Position numbers and translations under genes: made by a program. From Lichenicoccus sp964246745 (GTDB lineage: Bacteria; Pseudomonadota; Alphaproteobacteria; Acetobacterales; Acetobacteraceae), in the NCBI GenBank assembly GCA_964246745.1, contig CAXTRK010000002.1, positions 138,738 to 202,737 of the forward strand: 64,000 nucleotides of DNA. The letters run 5' to 3'. The notes beneath the pieces are model-generated. The model was given only the letters and a program-made list of their open reading frames with translations. It did no database searches and was not told the origin of the DNA. Positions 1 through 8,440 of this stretch are shown here, piece by piece. Position 1 is the first letter of the stretch. Every line of letters begins with the position of its first letter.

Positions 1-217
1 GGGGTATGGCGCCGAGCTGGATCTGGCGCACCGCCTCCCGCAACGAGTAGTCCAAGGCCTCCTGCAGGTAGAAGTCGTAGCTCAGGCCGAAGATGCCGAG
101 AAGCAGCCCCAGGCATGGCAGGGCGACGATGGCGAATTCGAGCGCGGTCGAACCGCGCTGGTCCCGGGTCAGGGAGGTCGTGCTCGGGCGCATCCGCTGG
201 ATCGGAAGAGAAGTCAT
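1..217 (-). CDS. TadE-like pilus assembly protein, N-terminal part (runs off the window)
   Basis: Reading the minus strand from the ATG at 217 gives an open frame to the window edge (72 codons, no stop). It contains the signature RGSTALEFAIVALP at about residues 26-39, followed by a hydrophobic stretch (LGLLLGIFG). This is the N-terminal type-IV-pilin-like segment of TadE/TadF pseudopilins, which are exported and processed for Flp/Tad pili. The conserved Glu in LEF fits the prepilin cleavage-site pattern of the family. Only the N-terminus is present, so TadE, TadF and TadG-like proteins cannot be told apart. Confidence 0.75.
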   Translation of the reverse strand, partial: MTSLPIQRMRPSTTSLTRDQRGSTALEFAIVALPCLGLLLGIFGLSYDFYLQEALDYSLREAVRQIQLGAIP

Positions 218-326
218 CGAGGCCCGCAGCAAGGTTCGGGCCGAGTGTCGCGCGCTTGGGTTAAAAGCGGATTAAGGCTTGGCGGCCCGTCTTGCCACCT
301 GCTCGGGCCGGCAGGATAACGCGATC

Positions 327-1769
327 ATGCAAGCCTCTACGCGATCGGATCGCGCCCTGCTGGCGGATCTTGGCGCCATGCTGCCGCAAGCCGCGCTGCT
401 GGACGCGGAGGCGGATCTCGCGCGCTACAGCCGTGACTGGTCCGGTGATCATCATGGCCGTCCCCTGGCCGTCGCGCGCCCGGCCAACGCGGCAGAGGTT
501 GCGACCATCCTGCGTCATTGCCGCCGGCATCATGTTCCGGTGGTGCCGCAGGGCGGCCTGACCGGCCTGGTCGGCGCCGCGGTGCCGGAGGATGGACGCG
601 AGCTGGTGATCAGCCTCGAGCGGATGCGTGCCGTGCGCCACATCTCGCCAATCGACTTCACCATGATCGTCGAGGCGGGCTGCGTGCTCGAGGAGGCCAA
701 GCGCGCCGCCGAAGCCGAGGGCTGCATCCTGCCGGTCAGCTTCGGCGCGCAAGGCAGTTGCCGCATCGGCGGCATCATCGCCACCAACGCCGGCGGCTTC
801 AATGTGCTGCGTTACGGCATGACGCGCGACCTGGTGCTGGGCCTGGAGGTCGTGCTGGCGGACGGGCGCATCTGGAACGGCCTCCGCCTGCTGCGCAAGG
901 ACAATCGCGGCTATGATCTCAAGCAGCTTTTCATCGGCAGCGAAGGAACCCTGGGCATCATCACCGCCGCGGCGATGAAGCTGTTTCCGAAGCCGGAGCA
1001 GGTCGAGACCGCCCTTGTCGGCCTGCGCTCGGCTGAGGATGCGATGGCGCTTTACGCCCATATGCGGCGCAGCGGCAGCGATCTGCTCACCGCCTTCGAG
1101 TTGCTGCTGCGCGGCTGCCTCGACGTCTCGTTGCGCGACGATCCCACGCTTGTCGATCCGCTTGCCTCCATCCATCCGGTCTATGCGCTGATCGAGCTGT
1201 CCTGCGGCGCCGGTATCGCGCTTCGCGACGTGCTGGAGAATGCCCTCACCGGCGCGGCAGACCTTATCGCGGACGCGGTGATTGCGACCAGCCAGGCTCA
1301 GGCCAGGCGTCTGTGGCGGCTGCGCGAGACAATGGTCGAGACGCAAGGCGGCGGCGCCCCTTATCTGCGCACCGACGTCTCGCTGCCGATCTCCTCGATC
1401 CCTGACTTTCTCGCCGAGGTTCTGCCGCTCTTGAAAGACCGGTTCGTGGACAGCCGGACGCTCGCCTACGGCCATGTCGGCGACGGCAACATTCATCTCA
1501 ACCTGGTGCCGCCGCAGGGCCTGGCGCCGCCCGCGCGTGCCGCCCTGCTGCACGCGGCGGAAGCGACCATCTTCGACGTGCTTGATCGCTACGACGGCAG
1601 CATCAGCGCCGAACATGGCATTGGCCGGCTCAAGCAGGCGGCGTTCCTGTCCAGGATTGATCCTGTCTCGCTGTCCCTTGCCAGCGGCCTGAAGCACATG
1701 TTGGACCCGGACGCGATGCTGAGCCCTGGCCGTATCCTGCCGCTCAGCTTGACGGCGAAATCTCCATAA
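327..1769 (+). CDS. FAD-binding oxidase (D-2-hydroxyglutarate / D-lactate dehydrogenase family)
   Basis: A 480-residue flavoprotein. The N-terminal FAD_binding_4 (PCMH) domain shows GGLTGLVGAAVP around residue 75 and the internal GSEGTLGIIT. The C-terminal FAD-oxidase domain carries HVGDGNIHLN and SAEHGIG, the usual substrate/metal-site motifs. Family members oxidise D-2-hydroxy acids (glycolate, D-lactate, D-2-hydroxyglutarate) and pass electrons to an acceptor; the substrate cannot be set from sequence. The frame stays open to a TTG at 279, but the ATG at 327 has a GCAGGA about 10 nt upstream and starts where family similarity starts. The 3' end overlaps the convergent EEP gene by 26 nt. 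Confidence 0.88.
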   Translation: MQASTRSDRALLADLGAMLPQAALLDAEADLARYSRDWSGDHHGRPLAVARPANAAEVATILRHCRRHHVPVVPQGGLTGLVGAAVPEDGRELVISLERMRAVRHISPIDFTMIVEAGCVLEEAKRAAEAEGCILPVSFGAQGSCRIGGIIATNAGGFNVLRYGMTRDLVLGLEVVLADGRIWNGLRLLRKDNRGYDLKQLFIGSEGTLGIITAAAMKLFPKPEQVETALVGLRSAEDAMALYAHMRRSGSDLLTAFELLLRGCLDVSLRDDPTLVDPLASIHPVYALIELSCGAGIALRDVLENALTGAADLIADAVIATSQAQARRLWRLRETMVETQGGGAPYLRTDVSLPISSIPDFLAEVLPLLKDRFVDSRTLAYGHVGDGNIHLNLVPPQGLAPPARAALLHAAEATIFDVLDRYDGSISAEHGIGRLKQAAFLSRIDPVSLSLASGLKHMLDPDAMLSPGRILPLSLTAKSP

Positions 1770-2367
1770 GGATCGGCCGGTGGTCGGACCGGCCATAGTC
1801 GAGTGCCGATGCGCTCGCATGGCGTGCGGCGCGCAGCAGACAGCGATCGAGCCGAAGCGGCACCAGCCCATAGGCCATGTGGGTGGTGCGGCGCGGGCCG
1901 ACATCGGCAAAACCCGGCAGGCCAGTGCCGCCCAAGGCATTGAAGTCGCCTATGACCATGTCAAGCGAGAGGTGGGTGCGCAGCAGATGACGAAGCTGGC
2001 GCCGGTTGGCCAACTGACCATGGTCCAGATGCACGTTCGCGACTTCCAGCGTGCCTGCCCGCACCACCAGCGCGTGTCGCGGCAGCGTCGAGCGCAGGAT
2101 CGGCACCGGCAGGTCGAGCCTGGTTGCCGCGGGCAGCGGCGTGAAGACCGCCTCGAAGGGGCTGACACTCCACGCCGCCGGCCCATTGTCGCGTCGCGGC
2201 ATCGCCCGGCGGACATAGTGGCCGCCGAGCAGCCCGGGCAAGGCGTCGGTCGATAGCGTGGCTTCCTGCATCAGCAGCAGGTCGGGGCGGTGCCGCTCGA
2301 CCAGCCGGGCGATGTCAGAAGCGGAGGCGCCACGACGCTTGAGCAGGTTCCAGCTCAGAATGCGCAT
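1744..2367 (-). CDS. Endonuclease/exonuclease/phosphatase (EEP) family protein
   Basis: A 207-residue protein with the main EEP-fold motifs: WN at residues 6-7, QE at 34-35 (metal-binding Glu), NVHLDHG, GDFN and C-terminal SDHRPI. Members are Mg-dependent phosphodiesterases or phosphatases acting on nucleic acids, inositol phosphates or sphingomyelin. No signal peptide is visible, so it is probably cytoplasmic. It is short for the family (usually 230-280). It lies 21 nt after the glutathione transferase gene on the same strand and may be cotranscribed with it. The substrate is unknown. Confidence 0.8.
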   Translation of the reverse strand: MRILSWNLLKRRGASASDIARLVERHRPDLLLMQEATLSTDALPGLLGGHYVRRAMPRRDNGPAAWSVSPFEAVFTPLPAATRLDLPVPILRSTLPRHALVVRAGTLEVANVHLDHGQLANRRQLRHLLRTHLSLDMVIGDFNALGGTGLPGFADVGPRRTTHMAYGLVPLRLDRCLLRAARHASASALDYGRSDHRPILMEISPSS

Positions 2368-2388
2368 GCAAAGGTTTCGGCGGCCGGT

Positions 2389-3066
2389 TCAGGCAATGTG
2401 TCGGAACATGGCGCGACGGGCTTCGTCGTCCATCTCATCCTTGAAGCTGTGACGGTCCTTGATCGCTATGGCCCGCTCGGCCGCCGGACGCGCGCTGATC
2501 TCATCCACCAGCCGCTTCAGGTTGGGCAGACGGCTCCACGCATCCGCATCTCCGGTGACGCGCGGCACCATCCGCGCCCAGCCCCAGACCGCCATGTCGA
2601 CGATCGTGTACTCATCGCCAAGCACATAGCGGCGGCCTTCGAGGCGTGCCTCCAGGATGCCCCAATGCCGCTCCGCCTCAAATCCGTAGCGTCGCACTGC
2701 GTAGTCCTTGGGCTCCGGGGCGTAGTGCCTGAAATGCACCGACTGCCCGGAAAATGGACCGACGCCGGTGGCGACGAACATCAACCAAGAGAGCAGGGCG
2801 CCACGCGCCTCCGGCGTATCGCTGGGCAGGAAGCGGCCGGTCTTCTCCGCGAGGTAGAGCAGGATGGCATTGCTGTCGAAGACGGTCGCCTTGCCGTCGA
2901 CGATGCAGGGCACCTTGTTGTTCGGGTTCAGCGCCGCGAAGGCAGGGCTGAACTGGTCGCCCTTTCTCGTGTCCACGGGGATCGGCTCGTAAGCAAGTCC
3001 CGCCTCTTCAAGAAAGAGCGCCACCTTCATCGGGTTCGGCGCAAGGCTGTAATAGAACCGGATCAT
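2389..3066 (-). CDS. Glutathione S-transferase family protein
   Basis: 225 residues in the two-domain GST layout. The N-terminal thioredoxin-like domain begins IRFYYS and has NNKVPCIVDG (cis-Pro) and FDSNAILLYLAE (the glutathione gamma-Glu-binding Ser). The all-helical C-terminal domain contains YTIVDMAVWGW, the N-capping box. It resembles bacterial Ure2p-like/nu GSTs, which conjugate glutathione or reduce disulfides. The ATG at 3066 is the only sensible start. No linked catabolic genes reveal a substrate. Confidence 0.87.
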   Translation of the reverse strand: MIRFYYSLAPNPMKVALFLEEAGLAYEPIPVDTRKGDQFSPAFAALNPNNKVPCIVDGKATVFDSNAILLYLAEKTGRFLPSDTPEARGALLSWLMFVATGVGPFSGQSVHFRHYAPEPKDYAVRRYGFEAERHWGILEARLEGRRYVLGDEYTIVDMAVWGWARMVPRVTGDADAWSRLPNLKRLVDEISARPAAERAIAIKDRHSFKDEMDDEARRAMFRHIA

Positions 3067-3287
3067 GCTGGCATTTCTCCGAGGGACGCGCCCGCTCGCC
3101 CACTCCGCTTGAGCTTTGCGGCGGCGTCGTCATCACCGCGATTGAGGATGAGGCACCCAAGATCGTGTCTGCGGTATCAACCATGCTGGCGGCGAAGCCG
3201 AGGCTGTGACGGTCCAAAGCCGATGCCCCGTTGATACCTTGCGGTTTGTTCGTCTTCCGAAAGCTTCGTCTAAACCGTTGATTGAGT

Positions 3288-3363
3288 TGGTGGAGCCAAG
3301 CGGGATCGAACCGCCGACCTCCTGAATGCCATTCAGGCGCTCTCCCAGCTGAGCTATGGCCCC
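3288..3363 (-). tRNA. tRNA-Ala (anticodon GGC)
   Basis: The minus strand folds as a 76-nt cloverleaf. The acceptor GGGGCCA pairs with TGGCTCC (one G-T pair), the anticodon arm is CCTGA-ATGGCAT-TCAGG with GGC as anticodon, and the T loop is GGTTCGATC. Discriminator A and an encoded CCA follow. It decodes GCC/GCU alanine codons. Confidence 0.95.
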
Positions 3364-3622
3364 GAAATTCGCGCGTGTAGCCCGGGTCGTGTCCGCGCGG
3401 CTATAAACCGCCCTCTATCGGGTGGCAAGCCCGCTGCCGAGGCGTGTAGGGAGCGAGGCAACGGTCCGGTTTAGGTAGCACTCGATCTGTCCGGCGAGGA
3501 TAGGCTTGCGGAGAGATTGAGGCGCTATATCGCGGCCGGTATGCCGGGTTCACGTGCATGCTCTGCCGTGCAGCCTCTATACCGCAGGCGAAGCCGCGCA
3601 CTGATCGGAACGGAACCAGGAT

Positions 3623-4792
3623 ATGGATGTCCATGAGAATGCCCGCGCGGCGCGGCGGGTGACGCACCCCGCTCCCGGCCACCCCGAGCAGCTTTCCACC
3701 CGCCTAGTCTTCTTCATCGCCGGCTTCGGCATGGCGGCCTGGGCGCCTCTGGTGCCGTTCGCCAAGGCGCGCGCCGGGATCGACGACGGCATGCTCGGGC
3801 TGCTGCTCCTGTGCCTCGGCGCCGGCTCAATCGTGACGATGCCGCTGTCAGGCGCGCTCGCGGCGCGTTTCGGTTGCCGCCTGATGATCGCCGCCTCGGC
3901 GGTGCTGATCTGCGTCACCCTGCCTTTGCTGGCGACGGTCTCCAGCCTTCCCCGCCTCGTCGCCGTTCTGCTGGTCTTCGGCGCCAGCGTCGGCGCGATC
4001 GATGTCTCGATCAACATCCAGGCGATCATCGTGGAACGGGCGAGCGGCCGATCGATGATGTCGGGGTTCCATGGCCTGTTCAGCCTCGGCGGCATCGTCG
4101 GCGCCGCCGGGGTCACGGGGGTGCTCGGCCTGGGTGCCACGCCGCTCGTGGCGACACTGTGCGTGATCGGCGGCATCGCAGCCGCGCTGGCGGCCGCGGC
4201 ACGGCACATGCTCCCGTACGGCAGCCGGAGCGACGGGCCGGCCTTCGCCTTGCCGCACGGCGTCGTTCTGTTCATCGGCGTGCTCTGCTTCATCCTGTTC
4301 CTGACGGAAGGCGCCGTGCTCGACTGGAGCGCCGTGTTCCTGACGTCGGTGCGCGGCATGGACAAGACCTACGCGGGCCTGGGCTACGCGGCGTTCGCGG
4401 CGACCATGACGATCGGGCGGCTTTCCGGCGACGGGGTCGTCCATCGGTTCGGCGGCGCCCGCGTCATCGTCTTCGGCGGCCTTTGCGCCGCGGCCGGCTT
4501 TGCGGTCGCGACATTGGTTCCGTCCTGGCCGGTGACGCTGCTCGGCTACGCCCTGGTCGGCATCGGCTGTTCCAATGTCGTGCCGGTCCTGTTCACCAGC
4601 GTCGGCCGGCAGACGGATATGGCGGAGAACGTGGCGGTGCCTGCGATCACCACGCTCGGCTACGCTGGCATCCTCGCCGGCCCGGCGGCGATCGGCTTCA
4701 TCGCGCACGCGATCAATCTTCCGGCGGCTTTCCTGATCCTGGCGGTCATGCTGCTCGGGGTCGCCACCAGCGGCCGCCTGCTGCGTGTCTGA
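3623..4792 (+). CDS. MFS transporter, YbjJ-like
   Basis: 389 residues of about twelve hydrophobic segments in two halves separated by a short polar loop (near PYGSRSDGP). The first half carries the features of small YbjJ-type major facilitator proteins: GFGMAAWAPLVPFAKAR in TM1 and an FGASVGAIDVSINIQ helix, then GFHGLFSLGG. These carriers sit in the inner membrane; substrates of this subgroup are mostly unknown. It stands alone between two tRNA genes, so context gives no substrate hint. The start at 3623 follows an AGGA-like site. Confidence 0.85.
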   Translation: MDVHENARAARRVTHPAPGHPEQLSTRLVFFIAGFGMAAWAPLVPFAKARAGIDDGMLGLLLLCLGAGSIVTMPLSGALAARFGCRLMIAASAVLICVTLPLLATVSSLPRLVAVLLVFGASVGAIDVSINIQAIIVERASGRSMMSGFHGLFSLGGIVGAAGVTGVLGLGATPLVATLCVIGGIAAALAAAARHMLPYGSRSDGPAFALPHGVVLFIGVLCFILFLTEGAVLDWSAVFLTSVRGMDKTYAGLGYAAFAATMTIGRLSGDGVVHRFGGARVIVFGGLCAAAGFAVATLVPSWPVTLLGYALVGIGCSNVVPVLFTSVGRQTDMAENVAVPAITTLGYAGILAGPAAIGFIAHAINLPAAFLILAVMLLGVATSGRLLRV

Positions 4793-5160
4793 TCGGAAAG
4801 GCTTCAGAGGATATCCTGCCATTCCACGCGAGGTCCCGCATCAGGCTGGAGGACCAGTCCGGGTAGATGCCCCAATACAGACCAATGCATTCCAGCGTGT
4901 CGGCCGACGTGGGGTCGCGTGCCAGCCGACGGGACCGCACCCTGAAGTCGCGGGATCGCAGCCACGCGAGCAACTCGCCCTCATGCGGGGCCTGCTATCG
5001 CCGGGCTACACTCTGTCTGCACCGGGATCATCCTCTGCCAAGGGGTAAGGCTTTGTTGCAGAAGAACTTTCGCCGATTCAGAGGCCCGGTGCCGAGCCGC
5101 GATCACGGCTGGTCTTCTCGACGGCCAGCAGATCGGCTATAGCCTGAAGCTCATCCGAAA
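4793..5160 (+). other. Intergenic stretch with no recognisable gene
   Basis: No frame here has family similarity I can recognise, and codon use looks uncommitted. Near 5047 the string GGCTTTGTTGCAGAAG resembles the outer end of some insertion sequences (IS6/IS5-type termini), but no partner inverted repeat or transposase is seen, so this is at most a relic. Confidence 0.4.
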
Positions 5161-5232
5161 GCCGGGTTAGCACAGCGGTAGTGCAGCGGTTTTGTAAACC
5201 GAAGGCCGGGGGTTCGATCCCCTCACCCGGCA
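5161..5232 (+). tRNA. tRNA-Thr (anticodon TGT)
   Basis: A 72-nt cloverleaf with a perfect 7-bp acceptor stem (GCCGGGT with ACCCGGC), D arm GCAC...GTGC, anticodon loop TTTGTAA giving TGT, and T loop GGTTCGATC. The discriminator A is followed by TCA, so CCA is not encoded, unlike the tRNA-Ala upstream. It decodes ACA threonine codons. Confidence 0.95.
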
Positions 5233-5252
5233 TCAAATCGCATCACCACCCG

Positions 5253-5300
5253 AGAGGCGCAAAGCCATAGAGGCGCAAAGACGGAGAGGCTCAAACAAGC
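5253..5300 (+). repeat. Three 16-bp tandem repeats after tRNA-Thr
   Basis: The motif AGAGGCGCAAAG starts at 5253 and 5269, and a diverged copy AGAGGCTCAAAC starts at 5285, so the period is exactly 16. It begins about 20 nt past the tRNA 3' end. No function is known to me. Confidence 0.7.
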
Positions 5301-5366
5301 AGCTTGCCACTTAGCCTGAAATGGCCAAAGTCAAACCAAGCGCCCTCGTAAGGATTATCGCAGCCT

Positions 5367-7112
5367 GTGTCGAACTCAGTCGAGAAGACTCCGTCATTGC
5401 CAGGCGCGCTCCGCGTCGCCGAGTTCTCCACCCTGGCCGACGCGCTCGATTACGCCGCGCGCGGAGAGGCCGGCGTCAATCTCTATTCCGGGCGCGGGGT
5501 GCTGCTGGAGGCTCTGCCCTATCGCGAGCTGCGCCGCCAGGCAATCGACCATGCCACCCGGCTGCTGGCGCTCGGCCTCAGGCGTGGCGACTGTGTTGCC
5601 ATCGTCGCCGAAAGCGACGGCGACTTCATCAGGACGTTTTTCGCCTGCCAGTATGCCGGGCTGGTGCCGGCGCCATTGCCTCTGCCAGCCGCGTTCGCCG
5701 GGCGTGAGAGCTACGTCGCAAGCCTTCGGCGCATGATACAGAGCGCCGCCGCCACTGCGGCGTTTGCGCCGGAAATGCTGGCGGATTGGCTGCGGGAGGC
5801 CACCGACGGGCTTGGCCTGCGCATGGTCGGAACCGCAGCGCAGCTCCGCGAGGTGGAGCCGCTCACCGCCGAGCTGCCAGCGAGCGATCCATCCAGCCTC
5901 TCCTATCTGCAGTTCTCCTCCGGCAGCACCCGGTTTCCGCTTGGGGTCGCGGTGACGCAACGAGCGGTGATGGCCAATGCCGCCGCCATCGGCCGATACG
6001 GGCTCGCCGTGCATGAGGGCGACCGTGGCGTATCCTGGCTGCCGCTCTACCACGACATGGGTCTGGTCGGCTTCCTGCTCACTCCGCTCTGCTGCCAGTT
6101 GACCGTTGATCTGCTGCCGACACGCGAATTTGCCCGCAGGCCGCTGGTCTGGCTTGATCTGATCAGCCGCAACCGCGCGACGCTGGCCTATAGTCCCTCC
6201 TTTGGCTACGAACTCTGCGCGCGTCAGTCGGACAGCGCGACCGCGTCGCTCGATCTCTCCTGCTGGCGCGCCGCCGGCATTGGCGGCGACATGATCCGGC
6301 CGCAGGTGCTGCGCCAATTCAGCGCGCGCTTCGCCTCCAGGGGTTTCAGATCCGAGGCCTTCGTCGCCAGCTACGGCATGGCCGAGGCGACACTCGCACT
6401 CAGCTTTGCTCCCCTCGATCGCGGCATACGCACCGACGTGATCGCGCGCAGCGCCCTGGAGCACCAGGGCATCGCATTGCCGTGCGCCACCGAGAACGAA
6501 GCCGAAGGCCGCGGCTTTGTGCGCTGCGGGCGGATGTTGCCCGCGCACAAGGTGGAGGTGCGCGACGAGACGGGTCGCGTGCTCCCCGAGCGCAGGGTCG
6601 GCACCCTGTTCGTCCGTGGTCCCAGCATCATGACCGGGTATCATGGCCATGCCGAGGAGACCGCCCGCGTGCTGTCCGGCGATGGCTGGCTCGACACCGG
6701 CGATCTCGGCTACCTGGTTGATGGCGAGATCGTCGTCACCGGTCGGGCAAAGGACCTGATCATCGTCAATGGCCGCAACATCTGGCCGCAGGATCTCGAA
6801 TGGGCCGCGGAAACCGCCCTGCCGATCCTGCGCAGCCGTGACGTGGTGGTGTTCTCGATCGACAACGGCGCCGCGGAGGAGATTGTGGCCCTCCTGCAGT
6901 GTCGCATCACCGCGCCGGAAGCCAGAGAGGCGCTGCGAACCGAAGCGGCGGCCCTGTTCAGAGGGCGCCACGGGGTCGAGGTCTCCGTGGTGTTGGTGCC
7001 CCCGCGAAGCCTGCCGCAAACCTCTTCCGGCAAGCTCAGCCGTGCCCGGGCCAGGCAGATGCTGCTGTCCGGCGCCTTTGATCAAGGGGCGCAGATCTCG
7101 TCGGTTGCCTAA
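5367..7112 (+). CDS. aasR: Fatty acyl-AMP ligase / acyl-ACP synthetase of the sphingolipid locus
   Basis: 581 residues of the ANL (AMP-binding) superfamily. The P-loop-like core is SSGSTRFPLGV, followed by WLPLYHDMGLVGF (typical of fatty acyl-AMP ligases), ASYGMAEATL, DTGDLGY and the hinge/lysine GRAKDLIIVNGRNIWPQD. The C-terminal lysine motif SSGKLSRAR is present. FAAL-type enzymes activate fatty acids as acyl-adenylates and load them onto an ACP. The small ACP gene two genes downstream is the obvious acceptor, as with AasR/AcpR in sphingolipid-making alphaproteobacteria. The start is the GTG at 5367 with AAGGA upstream; no in-frame ATG is better. First gene of a four-gene run; the symbol rests on context. 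Confidence 0.82.
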   Translation: MSNSVEKTPSLPGALRVAEFSTLADALDYAARGEAGVNLYSGRGVLLEALPYRELRRQAIDHATRLLALGLRRGDCVAIVAESDGDFIRTFFACQYAGLVPAPLPLPAAFAGRESYVASLRRMIQSAAATAAFAPEMLADWLREATDGLGLRMVGTAAQLREVEPLTAELPASDPSSLSYLQFSSGSTRFPLGVAVTQRAVMANAAAIGRYGLAVHEGDRGVSWLPLYHDMGLVGFLLTPLCCQLTVDLLPTREFARRPLVWLDLISRNRATLAYSPSFGYELCARQSDSATASLDLSCWRAAGIGGDMIRPQVLRQFSARFASRGFRSEAFVASYGMAEATLALSFAPLDRGIRTDVIARSALEHQGIALPCATENEAEGRGFVRCGRMLPAHKVEVRDETGRVLPERRVGTLFVRGPSIMTGYHGHAEETARVLSGDGWLDTGDLGYLVDGEIVVTGRAKDLIIVNGRNIWPQDLEWAAETALPILRSRDVVVFSIDNGAAEEIVALLQCRITAPEAREALRTEAAALFRGRHGVEVSVVLVPPRSLPQTSSGKLSRARARQMLLSGAFDQGAQISSVA

Positions 7113-7115
7113 GTC

Positions 7116-8063
7116 TTGGCGCTCGTCGCCCTCACCGGCGCCACCGGATTTCTGGGCCGGCATCTCGCGGTCGCCCTGGCCGCGCGCGGCATGCGTCTGC
7201 GGATCCTGACACGCGGGCGGTCCGCGCACCCGCTCTGGACGGATTTCAACCCGGAACTGGTGCCGGGCGACCTCGATGATGCCGCCGCCTTGTCGGCCCT
7301 GGTGCGGGATGCCGATGTGGTGATCCATGCCGCGGGATTGATCAAGGCGCGTTCGCGGCGTGAGTTCCTCGAGGTGAACCGGAACGGCTCTGGACGGCTC
7401 GCCGCGGTCGTCCAACGCCATGCGCGCGAGGCGCATCTGATCGGCATCTCCTCTCTGGCGGCGCGCGCCCCGCATCTCTCCGCCTACGCACAAAGCAAGC
7501 GCGCCGGAGAGGCCGCCTTGCGGGATTCATTCTCCGGGCGTCTGAGCATCCTCCGGCCGCCGGTGATCTACGGTCCGTGGGACCGGGAGACGCTTGCCAT
7601 CTTCCGTGCCGCGACGCGCGGCATCGTGCCCCTGCCAGGATCGCGGACCGCCCGCGTCGCCATGATCCATGTCGCTGACGCCGCGGCGGGCATCGCCGCA
7701 CTCGCGGCCTGGCGCGATGCGCCGGGCGGGGCCATCCACGCCCTTGCCGACCCCAACCCGGCAGGCTATTCGCCACGCGAGATCATCGGGTTGGCCGCTT
7801 CAGCGCTCGGCACTCATCCGCGTCTCGTTCGTCTGCCGCAATCGGCCGTGCTCCTGGCCGGTCACCTGACCGGGCTGTCCGCGAGGCTGCGCGGACAGGC
7901 GGCGACGTTCAGCGGGGGAAAGGCGCGGGAGATGCTGCATCCGGATTGGAGCGTTATGCCCGGGGAACTGCTCCCGGCGGTGCTGCATCGGGGAGAGATC
8001 GATCTTCGGTCGGGTTTCTCGTCGACCGTGGCCTGGTACCGGCAGATGGGGTGGCTCGCGTGA
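7116..8063 (+). CDS. cerR: NAD(P)-dependent epimerase/dehydratase-family reductase (probable CerR)
   Basis: 315 residues of the extended short-chain dehydrogenase family. The Rossmann motif GATGFLG lies at residues 8-14, and the catalytic pair Y124xxxK128 (YAQSK) follows Ser112/113. In Caulobacter a protein of this family next to serine palmitoyltransferase (CerR) reduces the 3-keto group of the oxidised ceramide or long-chain base. Position between the acyl ligase and ACP genes supports the same role, though specificity is not visible in the sequence. The start is a TTG three nt after the previous stop; translational coupling is likely. Confidence 0.75.
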   Translation: MALVALTGATGFLGRHLAVALAARGMRLRILTRGRSAHPLWTDFNPELVPGDLDDAAALSALVRDADVVIHAAGLIKARSRREFLEVNRNGSGRLAAVVQRHAREAHLIGISSLAARAPHLSAYAQSKRAGEAALRDSFSGRLSILRPPVIYGPWDRETLAIFRAATRGIVPLPGSRTARVAMIHVADAAAGIAALAAWRDAPGGAIHALADPNPAGYSPREIIGLAASALGTHPRLVRLPQSAVLLAGHLTGLSARLRGQAATFSGGKAREMLHPDWSVMPGELLPAVLHRGEIDLRSGFSSTVAWYRQMGWLA

Positions 8064-8108
8064 CCGAACCGTGGTTTTCATATCCGGCCGAGAGCGGAGG
8101 TCCAAGGC

Positions 8109-8363
8109 ATGAGCGATGATGTGGAGGCGATCACACGGCTGATCGTCGAGACGATCTCCGCCAATCCCAAGGTTACGCGTCGGCCGGTTACCGGAGCCAC
8201 GGTGATCGTCGACGATCTTGGCCTCGACTCGCTCGCGGTGATGAACTTCGTCATGGAAATCGAGGACAAGCTCGACGTCTCCGTGCCGCTTGACCGGCTT
8301 GCCGACATCCGCACGGTCGACGATCTGGCGCGCTGCCTTGCTGACCTGAAGGCACGCGCTTGA
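8109..8363 (+). CDS. acpR: Acyl carrier protein dedicated to sphingolipid synthesis
   Basis: An 84-residue ACP. The phosphopantetheine-attachment motif LGLDSLAVMNF places the modified serine at Ser41. The helix-II face and the acidic EIEDKLD that follows are typical. It lies directly before serine palmitoyltransferase, and its stop overlaps a possible TTG start of that frame. Together with the adjacent FAAL this matches the AcpR arrangement, in which acyl-ACP rather than acyl-CoA feeds serine palmitoyltransferase. It is distinct in sequence from housekeeping AcpP-type proteins. Confidence 0.87.
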   Translation: MSDDVEAITRLIVETISANPKVTRRPVTGATVIVDDLGLDSLAVMNFVMEIEDKLDVSVPLDRLADIRTVDDLARCLADLKARA

Positions 8364-8440
8364 GCAGGCCGGCGTCAAAGTCCCCGGAGGATCCCGCAGA
8401 TGCTTGTTGTCCAGACCCCCCCGCAGCGGGCCGCCTGAGC

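Noticed and set aside
261..1940. A 559-codon minus-strand frame opposite the FAD-linked oxidase
   Set aside because: The oxidase on + has clear motifs across the same span; the antisense product is low-complexity.
5047..5062. Possible insertion sequence end (GGCTTTGTTGCAGAAG)
   Set aside because: No matching inverted end, target duplication or transposase nearby.
5253..5300. CRISPR-like array next to tRNA-Thr
   Set aside because: Units are contiguous 16-mers without spacers, only three copies, and no cas genes are present.
5394..7493. A 699-codon minus-strand frame opposite the acyl ligase gene
   Set aside because: Shadow of the FAAL and reductase genes with no recognisable domain.
8360..8440. 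TTG start adding 27 residues to serine palmitoyltransferase
   Set aside because: The added residues are Pro/Ala-rich and outside the family alignment; the ATG at 8441 is preferred, although translation coupling at the TTG cannot be excluded.
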